Positions 16,749-26,637 of a DNA stretch of 64,000 nucleotides are shown here, piece after piece. Positions within the stretch are counted from its first letter, which is position 1; each line of letters opens with the position of its first letter. This DNA is from an uncultured Paracoccaceae bacterium. Its GTDB lineage: Bacteria; Pseudomonadota; Alphaproteobacteria; Rhodobacterales; Rhodobacteraceae. The position numbers and the translations under genes were made by a program. The notes beneath the pieces are model-generated. The model saw only the letters and a list, made by a program, of their open reading frames with translations, was not told where the DNA came from and ran no database searches. The stretch lies in contig CALMJS010000030.1 in the NCBI GenBank assembly GCA_937864535.1, positions 110,035 to 174,034 of the forward strand. The letters run 5' to 3'.

Positions 16749-16967
16749 ATGGCTGCTGTGTTCACGACGACCGAAAAAACCACTGCCCGCAACGCTGGCC
16801 TCTTTGCTGGCCTGTTGACCGCCTTTGCGGCCTTCCGTGCCCGCCGCGCTGTTTACGCCCAGACCGTGGCCGAGCTTAGCTCTCTGACCGACCGCGAACT
16901 GTCGGATATCGGCATCAGCCGTCCGATGATCGCCTCTGTCGCCCGCGAAGCTGCCCGTCAGGTGTAA
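16749..16967 (+). CDS. DUF1127 domain small protein
   Basis: Short basic protein (72 aa) whose C-terminal part carries the DUF1127 signature: VAELSSLTDRELSDIGISR, followed by a short helix. Family members are small, abundant alphaproteobacterial proteins; some have been linked to RNA turnover and phosphate or stress adaptation, but the function here is not fixed. An ATG at 16740 is in frame, but AAGGA lies directly against it, whereas the same AAGGA is well spaced (8 bases) from the ATG at 16749, so the latter is chosen. Confidence 0.85.
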   Translation: MAAVFTTTEKTTARNAGLFAGLLTAFAAFRARRAVYAQTVAELSSLTDRELSDIGISRPMIASVAREAARQV

Positions 16968-16989
16968 CCCACCGGGCAGCCCCCAAAAC

Positions 16990-19323
16990 CTAGCGTTTGC
17001 GCATCGCATCCAAGAGCGCAGCGCCGAATGATCCGGTATCATTCGATTTTTGCCCGCCCTTTGGTGCCGCTGACATCTGCGGCTTGCCCGAGGGACCCTT
17101 ACCGGCAGGACGCGGCCCTTTTTGCGGGCCCCGCGCATCGCGATCCTCGCGCGCAGAGGTGCCGCCGTCCTTCTTCATCGTCAGACCAATCCGTTTGCGC
17201 GCCACGTCGACCTCGGTCACACGCACGCGGACAACATCGCCGGCTTTGACGATTTCATGCGGGTCCTTGATGAATTTGTCGGCCAGTTGGCTGACATGGA
17301 CCAACCCGTCCTGATGCACCCCGATATCGACAAACGCGCCAAAGGCAGCGACGTTTGTCACGGTACCCTCTAGCGACATGCCGACCTTGAGGTCTTTGAT
17401 ATCCTCGACCCCGTCGGTAAAGGTCGCGGTCTTGAACGTCGGGCGCGGGTCACGGCCCGGCTTTTCCAGTTCGGACAGAATATCCTGCACAGTCGGCAAT
17501 CCGAACTTTGCATCGACGAACTGTTCGGCGCGCAGCCCCCGCAACGCCGAGGTATCGCCCATCAGGCTGCGAATATCGCGACCGCAGGCCACGACGATTT
17601 TACGGGCCACGCCATAGGCTTCGGGGTGGACAGAGGACGCATCCAGCGGCTCTGCCCCGTCGCGAATCCGCAAAAACCCGGCGCATTGTTCGAACGCCTT
17701 GGGCCCCAGACGGGCGACCTCCAGCAGTTGTTTGCGGGATTTAAACGCCCCGTTGGCGTCGCGATGGGCCACAATCGCCTCGGCCAGACCCGGCCCGAGA
17801 CCAGAGATATGGGCCAGAAGCGGGGCCGACGCGGTGTTCAGATCAACGCCGACAGCGTTCACAGCATCTTCGACAACGGCCTCTAGCGATTTTGACAGTT
17901 TGTGCTGGTCAACGTCATGCTGATACTGGCCGACGCCAATCGATTTCGGTTCGATCTTGACCAATTCCGCCAAAGGGTCCTGCAAGCGGCGTGCAATCGA
18001 CACCGCCCCGCGCAACGACACATCGAGCCCCGGAAATTCCTTGGCAGCCAGTTCGGAGGCCGAATAGACGGAGGCACCCGCCTCGCTGACGATGACCTTG
18101 GTCGGGGCCTTGATCGCGGCGGGCAGCAATTTCAACGTATCCGCCACAAACCGTTCGGTTTCCCGGCTGGCGGTGCCGTTGCCGATGGCGATCAGGTCGA
18201 CCTTATGCTTTCCAATCAGCGCCATCAGCGTCGCTGCCGACCCGGCGAGGTCATTTTTGGGCTGGAACGGATAGATCGTCGCGGTGTCCAAGAGTTTACC
18301 CGTCGAGTCAACGACAGCGACCTTGACCCCGGTACGGATGCCCGGATCAAGGCCGATCGTCGATCGCTGACCCGCCGGAGCGGCAAGTAGCAAATCCTTA
18401 AGGTTACGGGCAAAAACGCTGATCGCCTCTTCGTGGGCGCGGGCACGCATGTCGCCCATCAGGTCCATCATCATCGACATGGACAGCTTGACCCGCCATG
18501 TCCAACCGGCCACATCGCGCAGCCATTTGTCACCCGCGCCGGTTCCGCGTGTTTCCAACTGCGCCGCGATCATTCCCACGGCGCGTTCGGCACCCTCGGC
18601 GTCCGGGCCAATGTCGATGGTCAGGATGCCTTCGTTCGCGCCGCGCAGCATCGCCAGCGCCCGGTGCGACGGCACGGTCGCCCATTTTTCGCTATGGTCG
18701 AAATAGTCGCTGAACTTGGCGCCTTCGGTCTGTTTACCATCCAGAACCTTGGCGGTGATCACCGCCTCGCGCTGCAAAAACGCCCGCATTTCGCCCAACA
18801 GTCCGGCATTTTCCGACAGGCGTTCGACGATGATATCCCGCGCGCCGGACAGCGCGTCCTTGACGGTCGGGACAGCCTCGGTGACATAGCCTGCGGCCAA
18901 GGTTTCAGGATCGACGCTGCGGTCGGCCAGAATCCCGTCGGCCAGCGGTTCCAAACCGTTTTCGCGGGCGATCATCGCCTTGGTGCGGCGCTTGGGTTTG
19001 TAGGGCAGATAAATATCTTCCAGCTCGGCCTTGGTTTCGGCCTTGGCAATCGAAATCGCCAAATCATCGGTCATTTTGCCCTGTTCGGTGATCGAGGACA
19101 TGATCGACGCCCGCCGCGCCTCCATCTCTCGCAGATAGGTCAGACGGTCCGAGAGTGTCCGCAATTGCGTATCGTCCAGTCCGCCGGTCACCTCTTTGCG
19201 ATACCGCGCCACAAAGGGAACGGTCGCCCCTTCGTCCAAGAGTTTGACCGCTGCGTCCACCTGTTCGGGGCGTGCGCTGATATCTTTGGCAATTGCGCGG
19301 GCAATGCGGGCTTCGGTGTCCAC
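16990..19323 (-). CDS. tex: Tex-family RNA-binding transcription accessory protein
   Basis: Cytoplasmic nucleic-acid-binding protein, 777 aa, the usual Tex length. Order: N-terminal helical region (about 1-200), YqgF/RuvX-like RNase-H fold (about 320-450; [16 protein letters not shown]), helix-hairpin-helix segment (about 490-560; [16 protein letters not shown]), and a C-terminal S1 RNA-binding domain (about 640-715; [21 protein letters not shown]) followed by a Lys/Gly-rich tail. It helps transcription fidelity or expression of some genes in other bacteria. Transcribed alone, divergent from the GH3 gene. Confidence 0.97.
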   Translation of the reverse strand: MDTEARIARAIAKDISARPEQVDAAVKLLDEGATVPFVARYRKEVTGGLDDTQLRTLSDRLTYLREMEARRASIMSSITEQGKMTDDLAISIAKAETKAELEDIYLPYKPKRRTKAMIARENGLEPLADGILADRSVDPETLAAGYVTEAVPTVKDALSGARDIIVERLSENAGLLGEMRAFLQREAVITAKVLDGKQTEGAKFSDYFDHSEKWATVPSHRALAMLRGANEGILTIDIGPDAEGAERAVGMIAAQLETRGTGAGDKWLRDVAGWTWRVKLSMSMMMDLMGDMRARAHEEAISVFARNLKDLLLAAPAGQRSTIGLDPGIRTGVKVAVVDSTGKLLDTATIYPFQPKNDLAGSAATLMALIGKHKVDLIAIGNGTASRETERFVADTLKLLPAAIKAPTKVIVSEAGASVYSASELAAKEFPGLDVSLRGAVSIARRLQDPLAELVKIEPKSIGVGQYQHDVDQHKLSKSLEAVVEDAVNAVGVDLNTASAPLLAHISGLGPGLAEAIVAHRDANGAFKSRKQLLEVARLGPKAFEQCAGFLRIRDGAEPLDASSVHPEAYGVARKIVVACGRDIRSLMGDTSALRGLRAEQFVDAKFGLPTVQDILSELEKPGRDPRPTFKTATFTDGVEDIKDLKVGMSLEGTVTNVAAFGAFVDIGVHQDGLVHVSQLADKFIKDPHEIVKAGDVVRVRVTEVDVARKRIGLTMKKDGGTSAREDRDARGPQKGPRPAGKGPSGKPQMSAAPKGGQKSNDTGSFGAALLDAMRKR

Positions 19324-19420
19324 GGTGACCTCCTGTCCTGTCGGAAGCCCGTTGTATCCCCGCCAGCGCAGAGCCGCAACACGATCCGGACTAGACGGCG
19401 CAGCATGGCTGATATATGGA

Positions 19421-19436
19421 CCTAAATCGATTTAGG
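19421..19436. promoter_or_regulatory. Perfect 16-bp palindrome before the GH3 gene, LacI-type operator candidate
   Basis: CCTAAATC|GATTTAGG is perfectly symmetric with a central CG, the form typical of LacI-family operators. It sits 19 bases before the glycosidase ATG and just after an AT-rich GATATAT (19411-19417) that could be a -10 element, so a bound repressor would cover the transcription start. No LacI-family gene is in the window, so the regulator must be elsewhere. Confidence 0.7.
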
Positions 19437-19455
19437 TGGGGAGCCCGGAGGTACC

Positions 19456-21891
19456 ATGACCCGTCCAACCGTCGAACAACTCGTCGATCAGATGACACTC
19501 GAGGAACAGATTTCGATCCTGTCCGGCGAAGATTTCTGGTCCACTCCGGCTGTCCCGCGTCTGGGCATCCAGAAAATGCACGTCAGCGACGGTCCGAACG
19601 GCGCGCGTGGAGGCGGTTCGCTGATTGGCGGCGTGAAATCTGCCTGTTTCCCCTGCGGGATCGCAATTGGTGCCACTTGGAACCCCGATTTGGCCGCCGA
19701 CATCGGCCGCGCCTTGGCCGCCGAAGTCAAATCCAAGGGCGCCCATGTGCTGTTGGCGCCGACCGTGAACATTCACCGCAGCGTCACCAACGGGCGCAAC
19801 TTTGAATGCTATTCCGAGGACCCCGAACTGTCGGCGGCGCTGGCGGTTGGCTACATCACCGGCCTGCAGTCCGAGGGTGTTTCGGCCACGATCAAGCACT
19901 ACGCCGGGAACGAGTCCGAGATCGAGCGCACCACCATCAGCAGCGACGTCAAAGAGCGCCCCCTGCGTGAAATCTATCTGCGACCCTTTGAGGACGCGGT
20001 GAAAAAGGCCGACACCTGGGCGATCATGTCGTCCTATAACAAACTCAACGGTACCTATACCGCTGAAAACCATTGGCTGTTGACCGATGTTCTGCGCGGC
20101 GATTGGGGCTATGATGGCGTGGTAATGTCCGACTGGTTCGGATCGCGCAGCACTGCGCCCACCGTCAATGCAGGTCTCGACCTCGAAATGCCGGGGCCAG
20201 CGCGGGACCGTGGCGCAAAACTGGTCGCTGCCGTAGAGGCAGGCGAGGTCAGCCGCGATACCGTGCGCACCCGTGCGCTGAATATGCTGCGGATGATGGA
20301 GCGCTGCGGGTCGCTGTGGGATGAAACGCCGTTCGCAGAACGCGCGGATGATCGGCCGGAAACCCGTGCCCTGATCCGCCGTGCCGGGGCCGAAGGCACG
20401 GTTCTGCTAAAAAATGACGGCACCCTTCCCTTGGCCGAAGGCAGCCGACTGGCTGTGATAGGGCCGAACGCCAAGGTCGCACAAATCATGGGCGGCGGTT
20501 CTGCCCAGCTGAACCCGCACTACCGGGTTTCGCCGTTCGAAGGTCTGACCTCACGGGTCGGAGCCGAGTCGATCACCTTTGCACCCGGCTGCGACAATCA
20601 CCGTTGGGAAGCGTTGATCGAGGGCGACTTCACCGTCGATTTCTACGCGAACACCTCGTGGTCGGGCGAACCGGTGCATAGCGAAAAGATGGACAGCATC
20701 ATGTCCTTCTGGTTCCCGCCCTTTGCCGGTAACAAGGTTGACCCCGCCGCCTTTAGCGCCCGGATCAAGGGCAGCTATACCCCCGTCGCCTCTGGCCTGC
20801 ACCGGATCGGCGCCCATGCAGCGGGCTATGCGCGCGTTTTTGTGGACGGCAAACTGGTTCTGGACTGCGGCGCGGACAAATGGGTCAAGGGGCGCACCTT
20901 CTTTGAAGAGGGCAACGATGAAATCACCGCCGATCTGGACCTGACCGCTGGTCAACCGATCCAGATCGAGGTCGAGTTCCAGTCCAAAAAGGCCGACAAC
21001 CTGATCTTTAACGCGCTGCGCGTCGGGATTGGCCGCCCCTTGGGCGATGCCGATATCGCCGAGGCCACCAAGGTCGCCGCTGCCGCCGATACCGCGATTG
21101 TCTTTGTCGGGCGGTCGGGCGAATGGGACACCGAAGGGTCGGATCTGGAAAACATCACGCTGCCGGGTCGCCAGAACGAACTGGTCGCCGCAGTGGCCGC
21201 CGCCAACCCGCGCACCGTCGTTGTCCTGCAAACCGGCGGACCCGTCGAAATGCCGTGGATTAGCGACGTCGCCGCAGTCATGCAGTCGTGGTACCCTGGC
21301 CAAGAGGCAGGCAACGCCATTGCGGATGTTCTCTATGGCGACGCAGAGCCGTCGGGCCGTTTGTCGCAGAGCTTTCCTGTGCGGTTCAGCGACAACCCCG
21401 CCCATAGCCAAGACCCGCTGGTCTATCCCGGCCTCGAAGGTCACGTCCGCTATGACGAAGGTGTGTTCATCGGTCACCGCCATTATGACGCGCGCGGGAT
21501 CGATCCGCTGTTCGCCTTTGGCTACGGCCTTGGCTACACGACGTTCGAACTGTCCGATCTAACGGCCAGCCCGGACGGCATCAGCGTCACTGTCACCAAT
21601 ACCGGCGAACGGGCGGGATCGACGGTGGTTCAGGTCTACGTCGGCGAGGACGCACCGGTTGTTGATCGCCCCATCCGCGAACTCAAGGGCTTTGCCAAGG
21701 TCAAGGTTGACCCCGGCCAGAGCACCCGCGTGCAGATCGCCCTGCCCGATCGTGCCTATGCCTATTGGGACACCGACACCCGCTGCTGGCGGATCAATGG
21801 CGGCAAGTTTACGATCAGCGTCGGTCAATCCTCGCGCGATCTGCCGCTGACAGCCACGGTCACGCGCAACGGGATGACGATCCCCGTCTGA
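19456..21891 (+). CDS. Glycoside hydrolase family 3 beta-glycosidase with inserted PA14 domain
   Basis: Cytoplasmic (no signal peptide) GH3 enzyme, 811 aa, of the beta-glucosidase type. The TIM-barrel domain is about 1-300, with the substrate-binding KHYAGNE motif and the nucleophile D226 in VVMSDWFG. The alpha/beta sandwich domain starts at about 310 and is interrupted by a PA14 domain (about 395-540; SGLHRIGAHAAGYARVFVDG), then resumes with GRSGEWDTEGSD and ends with an Fn3-like domain (about 700-800). Release of glucose from beta-linked oligosaccharides is likely; the exact sugar is unknown. CGGAGG precedes the ATG. Confidence 0.93.
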   Translation: MTRPTVEQLVDQMTLEEQISILSGEDFWSTPAVPRLGIQKMHVSDGPNGARGGGSLIGGVKSACFPCGIAIGATWNPDLAADIGRALAAEVKSKGAHVLLAPTVNIHRSVTNGRNFECYSEDPELSAALAVGYITGLQSEGVSATIKHYAGNESEIERTTISSDVKERPLREIYLRPFEDAVKKADTWAIMSSYNKLNGTYTAENHWLLTDVLRGDWGYDGVVMSDWFGSRSTAPTVNAGLDLEMPGPARDRGAKLVAAVEAGEVSRDTVRTRALNMLRMMERCGSLWDETPFAERADDRPETRALIRRAGAEGTVLLKNDGTLPLAEGSRLAVIGPNAKVAQIMGGGSAQLNPHYRVSPFEGLTSRVGAESITFAPGCDNHRWEALIEGDFTVDFYANTSWSGEPVHSEKMDSIMSFWFPPFAGNKVDPAAFSARIKGSYTPVASGLHRIGAHAAGYARVFVDGKLVLDCGADKWVKGRTFFEEGNDEITADLDLTAGQPIQIEVEFQSKKADNLIFNALRVGIGRPLGDADIAEATKVAAAADTAIVFVGRSGEWDTEGSDLENITLPGRQNELVAAVAAANPRTVVVLQTGGPVEMPWISDVAAVMQSWYPGQEAGNAIADVLYGDAEPSGRLSQSFPVRFSDNPAHSQDPLVYPGLEGHVRYDEGVFIGHRHYDARGIDPLFAFGYGLGYTTFELSDLTASPDGISVTVTNTGERAGSTVVQVYVGEDAPVVDRPIRELKGFAKVKVDPGQSTRVQIALPDRAYAYWDTDTRCWRINGGKFTISVGQSSRDLPLTATVTRNGMTIPV

Positions 21892-21899
21892 ATAAACAA

Positions 21900-21928
21900 A
21901 GGGCGCGCCGACTGGCACGGCGCGCCCT
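21900..21928. terminator. Hairpin terminator between GH3 gene and nadC
   Basis: A 10-bp stem AGGGCGCGCC / GGCGCGCCCT with a 9-base loop lies 9 bases after the GH3 stop. The U-run is poor. A second hairpin (GGACCAC 21941-21947 with GTGGTCC 21963-21969) lies just beyond the nadC stop on the other side. Together they separate the two convergent transcription units. Confidence 0.7.
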
Positions 21929-21981
21929 CTGTCATCTATCGGACCACGGGCCACACGGACCTGTGGTCCGGTCAGCTCAGA

Positions 21982-22830
21982 TCAGAAATCGAGGCCCAGA
22001 TCCAAAGTCTTGGCCGAATGCGTCAAGGCGCCCGAGCTGATGTAATCGACGCCCGTCGCGGCAACCTCAGCGATCCGTTCCAGCTTCATATTGCCAGAGG
22101 CCTCTAGCACGACGCGGCCAGCCGCCAGTTCGACCGCCTTAACCAAGGTCGGCGTATCCATGTTATCCAGCAGCACGTTATCCGCGCCGCCGACCGAAAG
22201 AACCTCTGCCAACTGATCGAGGGTATCGACCTCGATCTCTACCTTGACCATATGGCTCGCCACCGCCTTGGTCGCCTCAAGGACGGCACGCACACCACCG
22301 GCGGCGGCGATGTGGTTGTCCTTGATCAGGATCGCGTCCGAGAGGCTAAAGCGGTGGTTGAACCCGCCGCCGTGCAGCACGGCGAGCTTTTCCACGGTGC
22401 GCAGGCCCGGCGTGGTTTTGCGCGTGCAGGTGATGCGGGTTTTCGTCCCGGCGGTTTGCGCCACGAACTGCGCCGTCAGGCTGGCAATCCCCGACAACCG
22501 GCCGGCAAAATTGAGCGCAACCCTCTCGCCCGTCAAAATGGACGCCGCAGAGCCGTGGATGGTCATCAGGGTCTGCCCTTTGGTGACGGGCTGACCGTCG
22601 CCCACCAGCGTGTCGATCACCAACGACGGGTCCACCAGATGAAATGCGATCCGCGCGATCTGCATGCCCGATACAACACCATCCTCACGGGCGTTCAGGC
22701 GCGCCTGATAGGTCACATCCGCCGGAATTACGGCGCGGGTGGTGATATCGCCAAACTGGCCAATGTCTTCCATCAGGGCCGCGCGAATGACCGGCTCCAA
22801 CACCAGATCGGGCAGGGTTGCATAGCTCAT
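21982..22830 (-). CDS. nadC: Nicotinate-nucleotide pyrophosphorylase (carboxylating)
   Basis: Converts quinolinate and PRPP to nicotinate mononucleotide, the third step of de novo NAD synthesis. At 282 aa it has full length. Visible: N-terminal DIGQFGDITTRAVIP, the ALNFAGRLSGIAS helix, TRITCTRKTTPGLR substrate-binding region, HRFSLSDAILIKDNH, the EIEVDTL strand and DNVLLDNM, and the C-terminal barrel segment VDYISSGALTHS. It is last in nadA-nadB-nadC and overlaps nadB by ATGA. Confidence 0.97.
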   Translation of the reverse strand: MSYATLPDLVLEPVIRAALMEDIGQFGDITTRAVIPADVTYQARLNAREDGVVSGMQIARIAFHLVDPSLVIDTLVGDGQPVTKGQTLMTIHGSAASILTGERVALNFAGRLSGIASLTAQFVAQTAGTKTRITCTRKTTPGLRTVEKLAVLHGGGFNHRFSLSDAILIKDNHIAAAGGVRAVLEATKAVASHMVKVEIEVDTLDQLAEVLSVGGADNVLLDNMDTPTLVKAVELAAGRVVLEASGNMKLERIAEVAATGVDYISSGALTHSAKTLDLGLDF

Positions 22831-24395
22831 GAAATGTCCTTTGCAAAACGGGCGCGGATGGCAAGCGCCTGGTCCAGCGTCATTCGGCTGCGATGCGCCT
22901 GGGCGGGATCGGCGTGAGGATAATCGGTGCGGAAATGGCCGCCCCGGCTCTCGGTCCGCATGAGGGCGCTCGCCGTGATCAATGTCGCGGTCGCAGTCAT
23001 ATTGGCAAAGGTGCGCGACTGCGGCTCTGCGGCCTCAAGTGCGGCAATCTCAGCCAGCGCGATCTCTAGCCCGGCACCGTCACGCAGCACCCCGACACAG
23101 GCCGTCATCACACTGCGCAATCTGGCCATGTTTTCGGGGTCAAACGCATCAGTGCCGCCATCGACAAAGGCTAACTCAACCGGGGGCTCGGATATCACCG
23201 GGACAACCAGCGCCATATCGCGGGCCGCCTGGCGCGCGAAAACCAACGCCTCTAGCAGACCGTTCGAGGCAAGGCGGTTGGCACCATGCAGCCCGGTCGA
23301 GGCTGCCTCGCCGCAGACCCACAGACGATCCAGATTGGACCGCCCGTTTTGATCCGTCTCAACGCCGCCCATATGGTAGTGCGCCGCGCAGGCAACAGGA
23401 ATGACCTGCGTCACCGGATCGATACCGTTGCGATGGCAGGCGCTGGCAACGGCAGGAAACTTGGTCAGGATCTCGGCCCCGATGGCCTGACGGGTATCCA
23501 GCGCCGGACGCCGTCCCGCCTGCGTCTGCGCGAATATCCCGCGGGCAACGATGTCACGCGGGGCCAGTTCGGCCCGCGGATCGATCGCCAGCATGAACCG
23601 TTCACCATCCGAATTGACCAGATGCGCCCCTTCACCACGCAAGGCTTCGGTGGCTAGGGGGGCGGGGTCCTCGCCAACGTCAATCGCTGTCGGGTGAAAC
23701 TGGACGAATTCCGCGTCGGCCACGATGGCACCGGCGCGCGCGGCCAGACCGACGACCTGACCCCGGATGCGGGGCGGATTGGTGGTATGGGCAAAGAGGC
23801 CGCCCGACCCGCCGCCCGCCAACAGGACGCCCGGACAGCGCAGTAATATCGCCTCGGTTTCGCGGTCAGAGGCGCGGACATAGACGCCCGTTACGCGGTC
23901 ACCGTCGGTTTCCAGCCCAACGGCCAGCGTCCGTTCACATACCTGCACCGAAGGGGTAGCCCGGATCGCCTCGATCAGGGTTTCCATGATCTTGGCTCCG
24001 GCCTGATCGCCCCTTACGCGGACAACACGGGCCTGACTATGCGCCGCCTCCAGGCTGAGGACATAGCCGCCGTCAGGGCCGCGATCAAACGGTGTACCCT
24101 TGTCGGTGAGGTTCAGGATATGTTCGCGCGCATGGTCTGTGACCATCTGCGCAACCGCAGGATCGACGGTGCCAGCGCCCGCGCTGACGGTATCGGCAGC
24201 GTGCGCCTCGGCACTGTCGGACAGTGCCATCGCCGCCGCAACGCCCCCCTGCGCCCAAGCCGATGACGCCCCCTGACCCAAGGTTTCCGGCGAGATCATC
24301 AGAACAGGACGCGGGGCCAGTTCCAATGCCGCATAGAGCGCCCCGAGGCCTGCGCCGACGATTACGATCCGGCCCGTAGTGAGGGTTTGCGTCAA
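22827..24395 (-). CDS. nadB: L-aspartate oxidase
   Basis: FAD enzyme oxidising L-aspartate to iminoaspartate, first step of NAD synthesis. 522 aa with N-terminal dinucleotide fold (VIVGAGLGALYAALEL), SSAWAQGGVAAA substrate-loop motif, FVQFHPTAI and HYHMGGVETDQNGRS active-site segments, and a C-terminal helical domain ending with the ESRGGHFRTDYP motif. The start is TTG (GAGGAA six bases upstream); no ATG or GTG lies before the FAD-binding strand, so a TTG start seems real and may lower expression relative to nadA. Confidence 0.96.
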   Translation of the reverse strand: MTQTLTTGRIVIVGAGLGALYAALELAPRPVLMISPETLGQGASSAWAQGGVAAAMALSDSAEAHAADTVSAGAGTVDPAVAQMVTDHAREHILNLTDKGTPFDRGPDGGYVLSLEAAHSQARVVRVRGDQAGAKIMETLIEAIRATPSVQVCERTLAVGLETDGDRVTGVYVRASDRETEAILLRCPGVLLAGGGSGGLFAHTTNPPRIRGQVVGLAARAGAIVADAEFVQFHPTAIDVGEDPAPLATEALRGEGAHLVNSDGERFMLAIDPRAELAPRDIVARGIFAQTQAGRRPALDTRQAIGAEILTKFPAVASACHRNGIDPVTQVIPVACAAHYHMGGVETDQNGRSNLDRLWVCGEAASTGLHGANRLASNGLLEALVFARQAARDMALVVPVISEPPVELAFVDGGTDAFDPENMARLRSVMTACVGVLRDGAGLEIALAEIAALEAAEPQSRTFANMTATATLITASALMRTESRGGHFRTDYPHADPAQAHRSRMTLDQALAIRARFAKDIS

Positions 24396-24405
24396 TTCCG
24401 GTTCC

Positions 24406-25458
24406 TCAAATCCCGAGCTGGCGGCTCAGGTCAATCATGCGCTGGACGGCCAGTCGCGCCTTTTGTGCCATCTCGGCGTCAACTTGGACTTCGCCTGTGC
24501 CCGAATGCAGCGTCCACAGGATTTTTTCCAAGGTGATCTTCTTCATGTAGGGGCACATATTGCACGGCCCGATAAAGTCCACCTCGGGCAGGGCATCCGC
24601 GATGTTCGACGCCATCGAACATTCGGTTACCAGCATCGCCCGCTGCGGTTTTTCATCGGTCACATATTTGATGATCCCGCTGGTCGACCCGGAATAGTCG
24701 GCCTCGGCCACCACGCTGGGCGGGCATTCCGGATGGGCGATGATACGGGTGCCGGGGTTCCATTCACGGAAATCACGGATATCCTGCGCGGTGTACTGTT
24801 CGTGGACGATGCACGACCCTTCCCACCACACGACATTCTTTTGCGGCACCATCTTGGCCACGTTTTGCGCCAGATATTGATCCGGCGTCATGATGATCGT
24901 GTCCTGCGGCAGGGCAGCAACGATCTGCGCCGCGTTCGAGGAGGTGCAACAGATATCCGACGCGGCTTTGACCTCGGCGGTGGTGTTGACGTAGCTGACG
25001 ACCGGAGCACCGGGGTAGCGGCGGCGCATCTCTTCGATACCGGCGGCGGTGATCGACTCGGCCAGCGAACAGCCCGCATCCATATCCGGGATCAGCACGG
25101 TTTTCGTCGGGTTCAGGATTTTGGACGTTTCCGCCATAAAGTGAACGCCGCACTGGATGATGATGTCGGCCTCGACCTTGGTCGCCTCGATCGCCAGTTG
25201 CAGGCTGTCGCCCACCACGTCAGCAACACCGTGATAGATATCCGGCGTCATGTAGTTATGCGCCAGAATGGCCGCATTTTTCTGCTTTTTCAGCGTGTTG
25301 ATGGCGGCGACATAGGGGGCGTACCGCACCCAGTCGAACGGCGTCACGACACGATCCATGCGCGCATAAATGTCGCCCATGGCATCGGCCAGCGCCTGAT
25401 TGGGCGCCAGATCGTAGTGCTTGGCCAGCTCCGCCCGGATGTCGGTCAGATCGAGCAT
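24406..25458 (-). CDS. nadA: Quinolinate synthase A
   Basis: Condenses iminoaspartate with dihydroxyacetone phosphate to quinolinate, using a [4Fe-4S] cluster. 350 aa. Cysteines expected to hold the cluster are visible in IIQCGVHFMAE, and GPCNMCPYMKKI near the C-terminus; other family motifs include AILAHNYMTPDIY, SYVNTTAEVKA and HPECPPSV. First gene of nadA-nadB-nadC, 10 bases before nadB. It is about 160 bases from the convergent-facing kinase stop, and that space should hold the nad promoter. Confidence 0.97.
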   Translation of the reverse strand: MLDLTDIRAELAKHYDLAPNQALADAMGDIYARMDRVVTPFDWVRYAPYVAAINTLKKQKNAAILAHNYMTPDIYHGVADVVGDSLQLAIEATKVEADIIIQCGVHFMAETSKILNPTKTVLIPDMDAGCSLAESITAAGIEEMRRRYPGAPVVSYVNTTAEVKAASDICCTSSNAAQIVAALPQDTIIMTPDQYLAQNVAKMVPQKNVVWWEGSCIVHEQYTAQDIRDFREWNPGTRIIAHPECPPSVVAEADYSGSTSGIIKYVTDEKPQRAMLVTECSMASNIADALPEVDFIGPCNMCPYMKKITLEKILWTLHSGTGEVQVDAEMAQKARLAVQRMIDLSRQLGI

Positions 25459-25620
25459 GGCAGTATCCCCTTGTGGTGCACGGTCGCGGGCGTTTTTTCA
25501 CCCGTTGACCGCAGGTTCAAGCAGTTTGAGCATCCGGATGACAATTTTGTAACATCTGGAACCCATATTTCCCCAGTGTATAGGAAACCTGATCACACCA
25601 CAGGAAAGAATTGCGACCTG

Positions 25621-26634
25621 CTAGCCGGTTTTTCGCCATCCCCAGCGCTCGGCCAGTGCGAGACAAGTCTGTGCCGCCTCGACCGAGGAATAGGTATCCG
25701 CAGCACGCAAACAGGCCGCAGCCGTGGCATGCCCCAAACGCAAACAGTCCTGATCCGACCAGCCTTCGTGCCGTCCGTAAAAGAACCCTGCGGCAAAGGC
25801 ATCGCCAGCGCCATTGGCGCCGATCCTCTCCGCGTCCGGAATATCGACCGAGGGCTGCACGATCACCTGACCCGTCCGTGACACCAGCACGGCGCCAAGG
25901 GTAAAGTGGACAACGACGACCTCCATCGCGCCCATGGTCAAAACCTGCTCTGCTGCGGTTTTGACGGCCTCGACATCGGTGACGCCCTCGGCGACCGTCT
26001 GCAATCCGGCGATGGCACCGATTTCATGGTCATTGACCACCAGCGTTGTCAGATGGGGCAGGCAGGGCAACGCAATCCGCCGCAATACCTCTGGCGCAGC
26101 AGAGACAAATTCGAGGTTGGTCTCGAGTCCGGCTGCGCGCGCCTTTTTCAGCACGGTGACCCAGCCGTTGGCATCCTCGCCCCATGGCGCATCCATCGTC
26201 GCGTGGATGCCGGGCAAGCCCATGTGCAAAATCCGCGCAGACGTCCGGGTGAAATCGAAATGATCCGGCGTCAACAGCGGAGCGGTGCCATAGAACAGGA
26301 TATGCGTCCGCCGCCCGGTTTTCGCAGACCGATAGGCGTCGGTCACCTGCGTCTGGGCGGCTGTGGTCCGATGGACGCCGCTGCGGTCGATCCCGTTTGA
26401 GTCGGCGATCTCCATCAGGAAATCGCCCATGTCGTCCTGCCCGACCAATCCTTGGGTTTCAACCGGGATCAACGGGTCCAGCCGCCGCATGTCGACGGCA
26501 AAGTTACAGGCGCAGCCGCCACCGGCGGGCTCTACATCGCTGACGATTCCCAGCATATCCTCTGCTGGCCACGCGTCGACGGTGATGTTGCGATCGACAC
26601 ACCACGTCCCCGCAGTGACAAAGCCGCGCCGCAT
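25621..26634 (-). CDS. PfkB-family carbohydrate kinase
   Basis: Ribokinase/PfkB-type sugar kinase, 337 aa. The N-terminal signature GGGCACNFAVDMRRL and the C-terminal ATP/anion-hole motif IGANGAGDAFAAGFF with catalytic aspartate are intact. The substrate is not evident. It starts 3 bases after the stop of the upstream aldolase-like gene, so the two form one operon; a kinase producing a sugar phosphate that the aldolase-like partner cleaves is a reasonable inference. Confidence 0.88.
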   Translation of the reverse strand: MRRGFVTAGTWCVDRNITVDAWPAEDMLGIVSDVEPAGGGCACNFAVDMRRLDPLIPVETQGLVGQDDMGDFLMEIADSNGIDRSGVHRTTAAQTQVTDAYRSAKTGRRTHILFYGTAPLLTPDHFDFTRTSARILHMGLPGIHATMDAPWGEDANGWVTVLKKARAAGLETNLEFVSAAPEVLRRIALPCLPHLTTLVVNDHEIGAIAGLQTVAEGVTDVEAVKTAAEQVLTMGAMEVVVVHFTLGAVLVSRTGQVIVQPSVDIPDAERIGANGAGDAFAAGFFYGRHEGWSDQDCLRLGHATAAACLRAADTYSSVEAAQTCLALAERWGWRKTG

Positions 26635-26637
26635 GCG

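Noticed and set aside
25459..25620. Terminator or operator in the kinase/nadA gap
   Set aside because: Only weak short repeats (CCTG/CAGG) are visible; nothing strong enough to annotate beyond the expected nadA promoter region.
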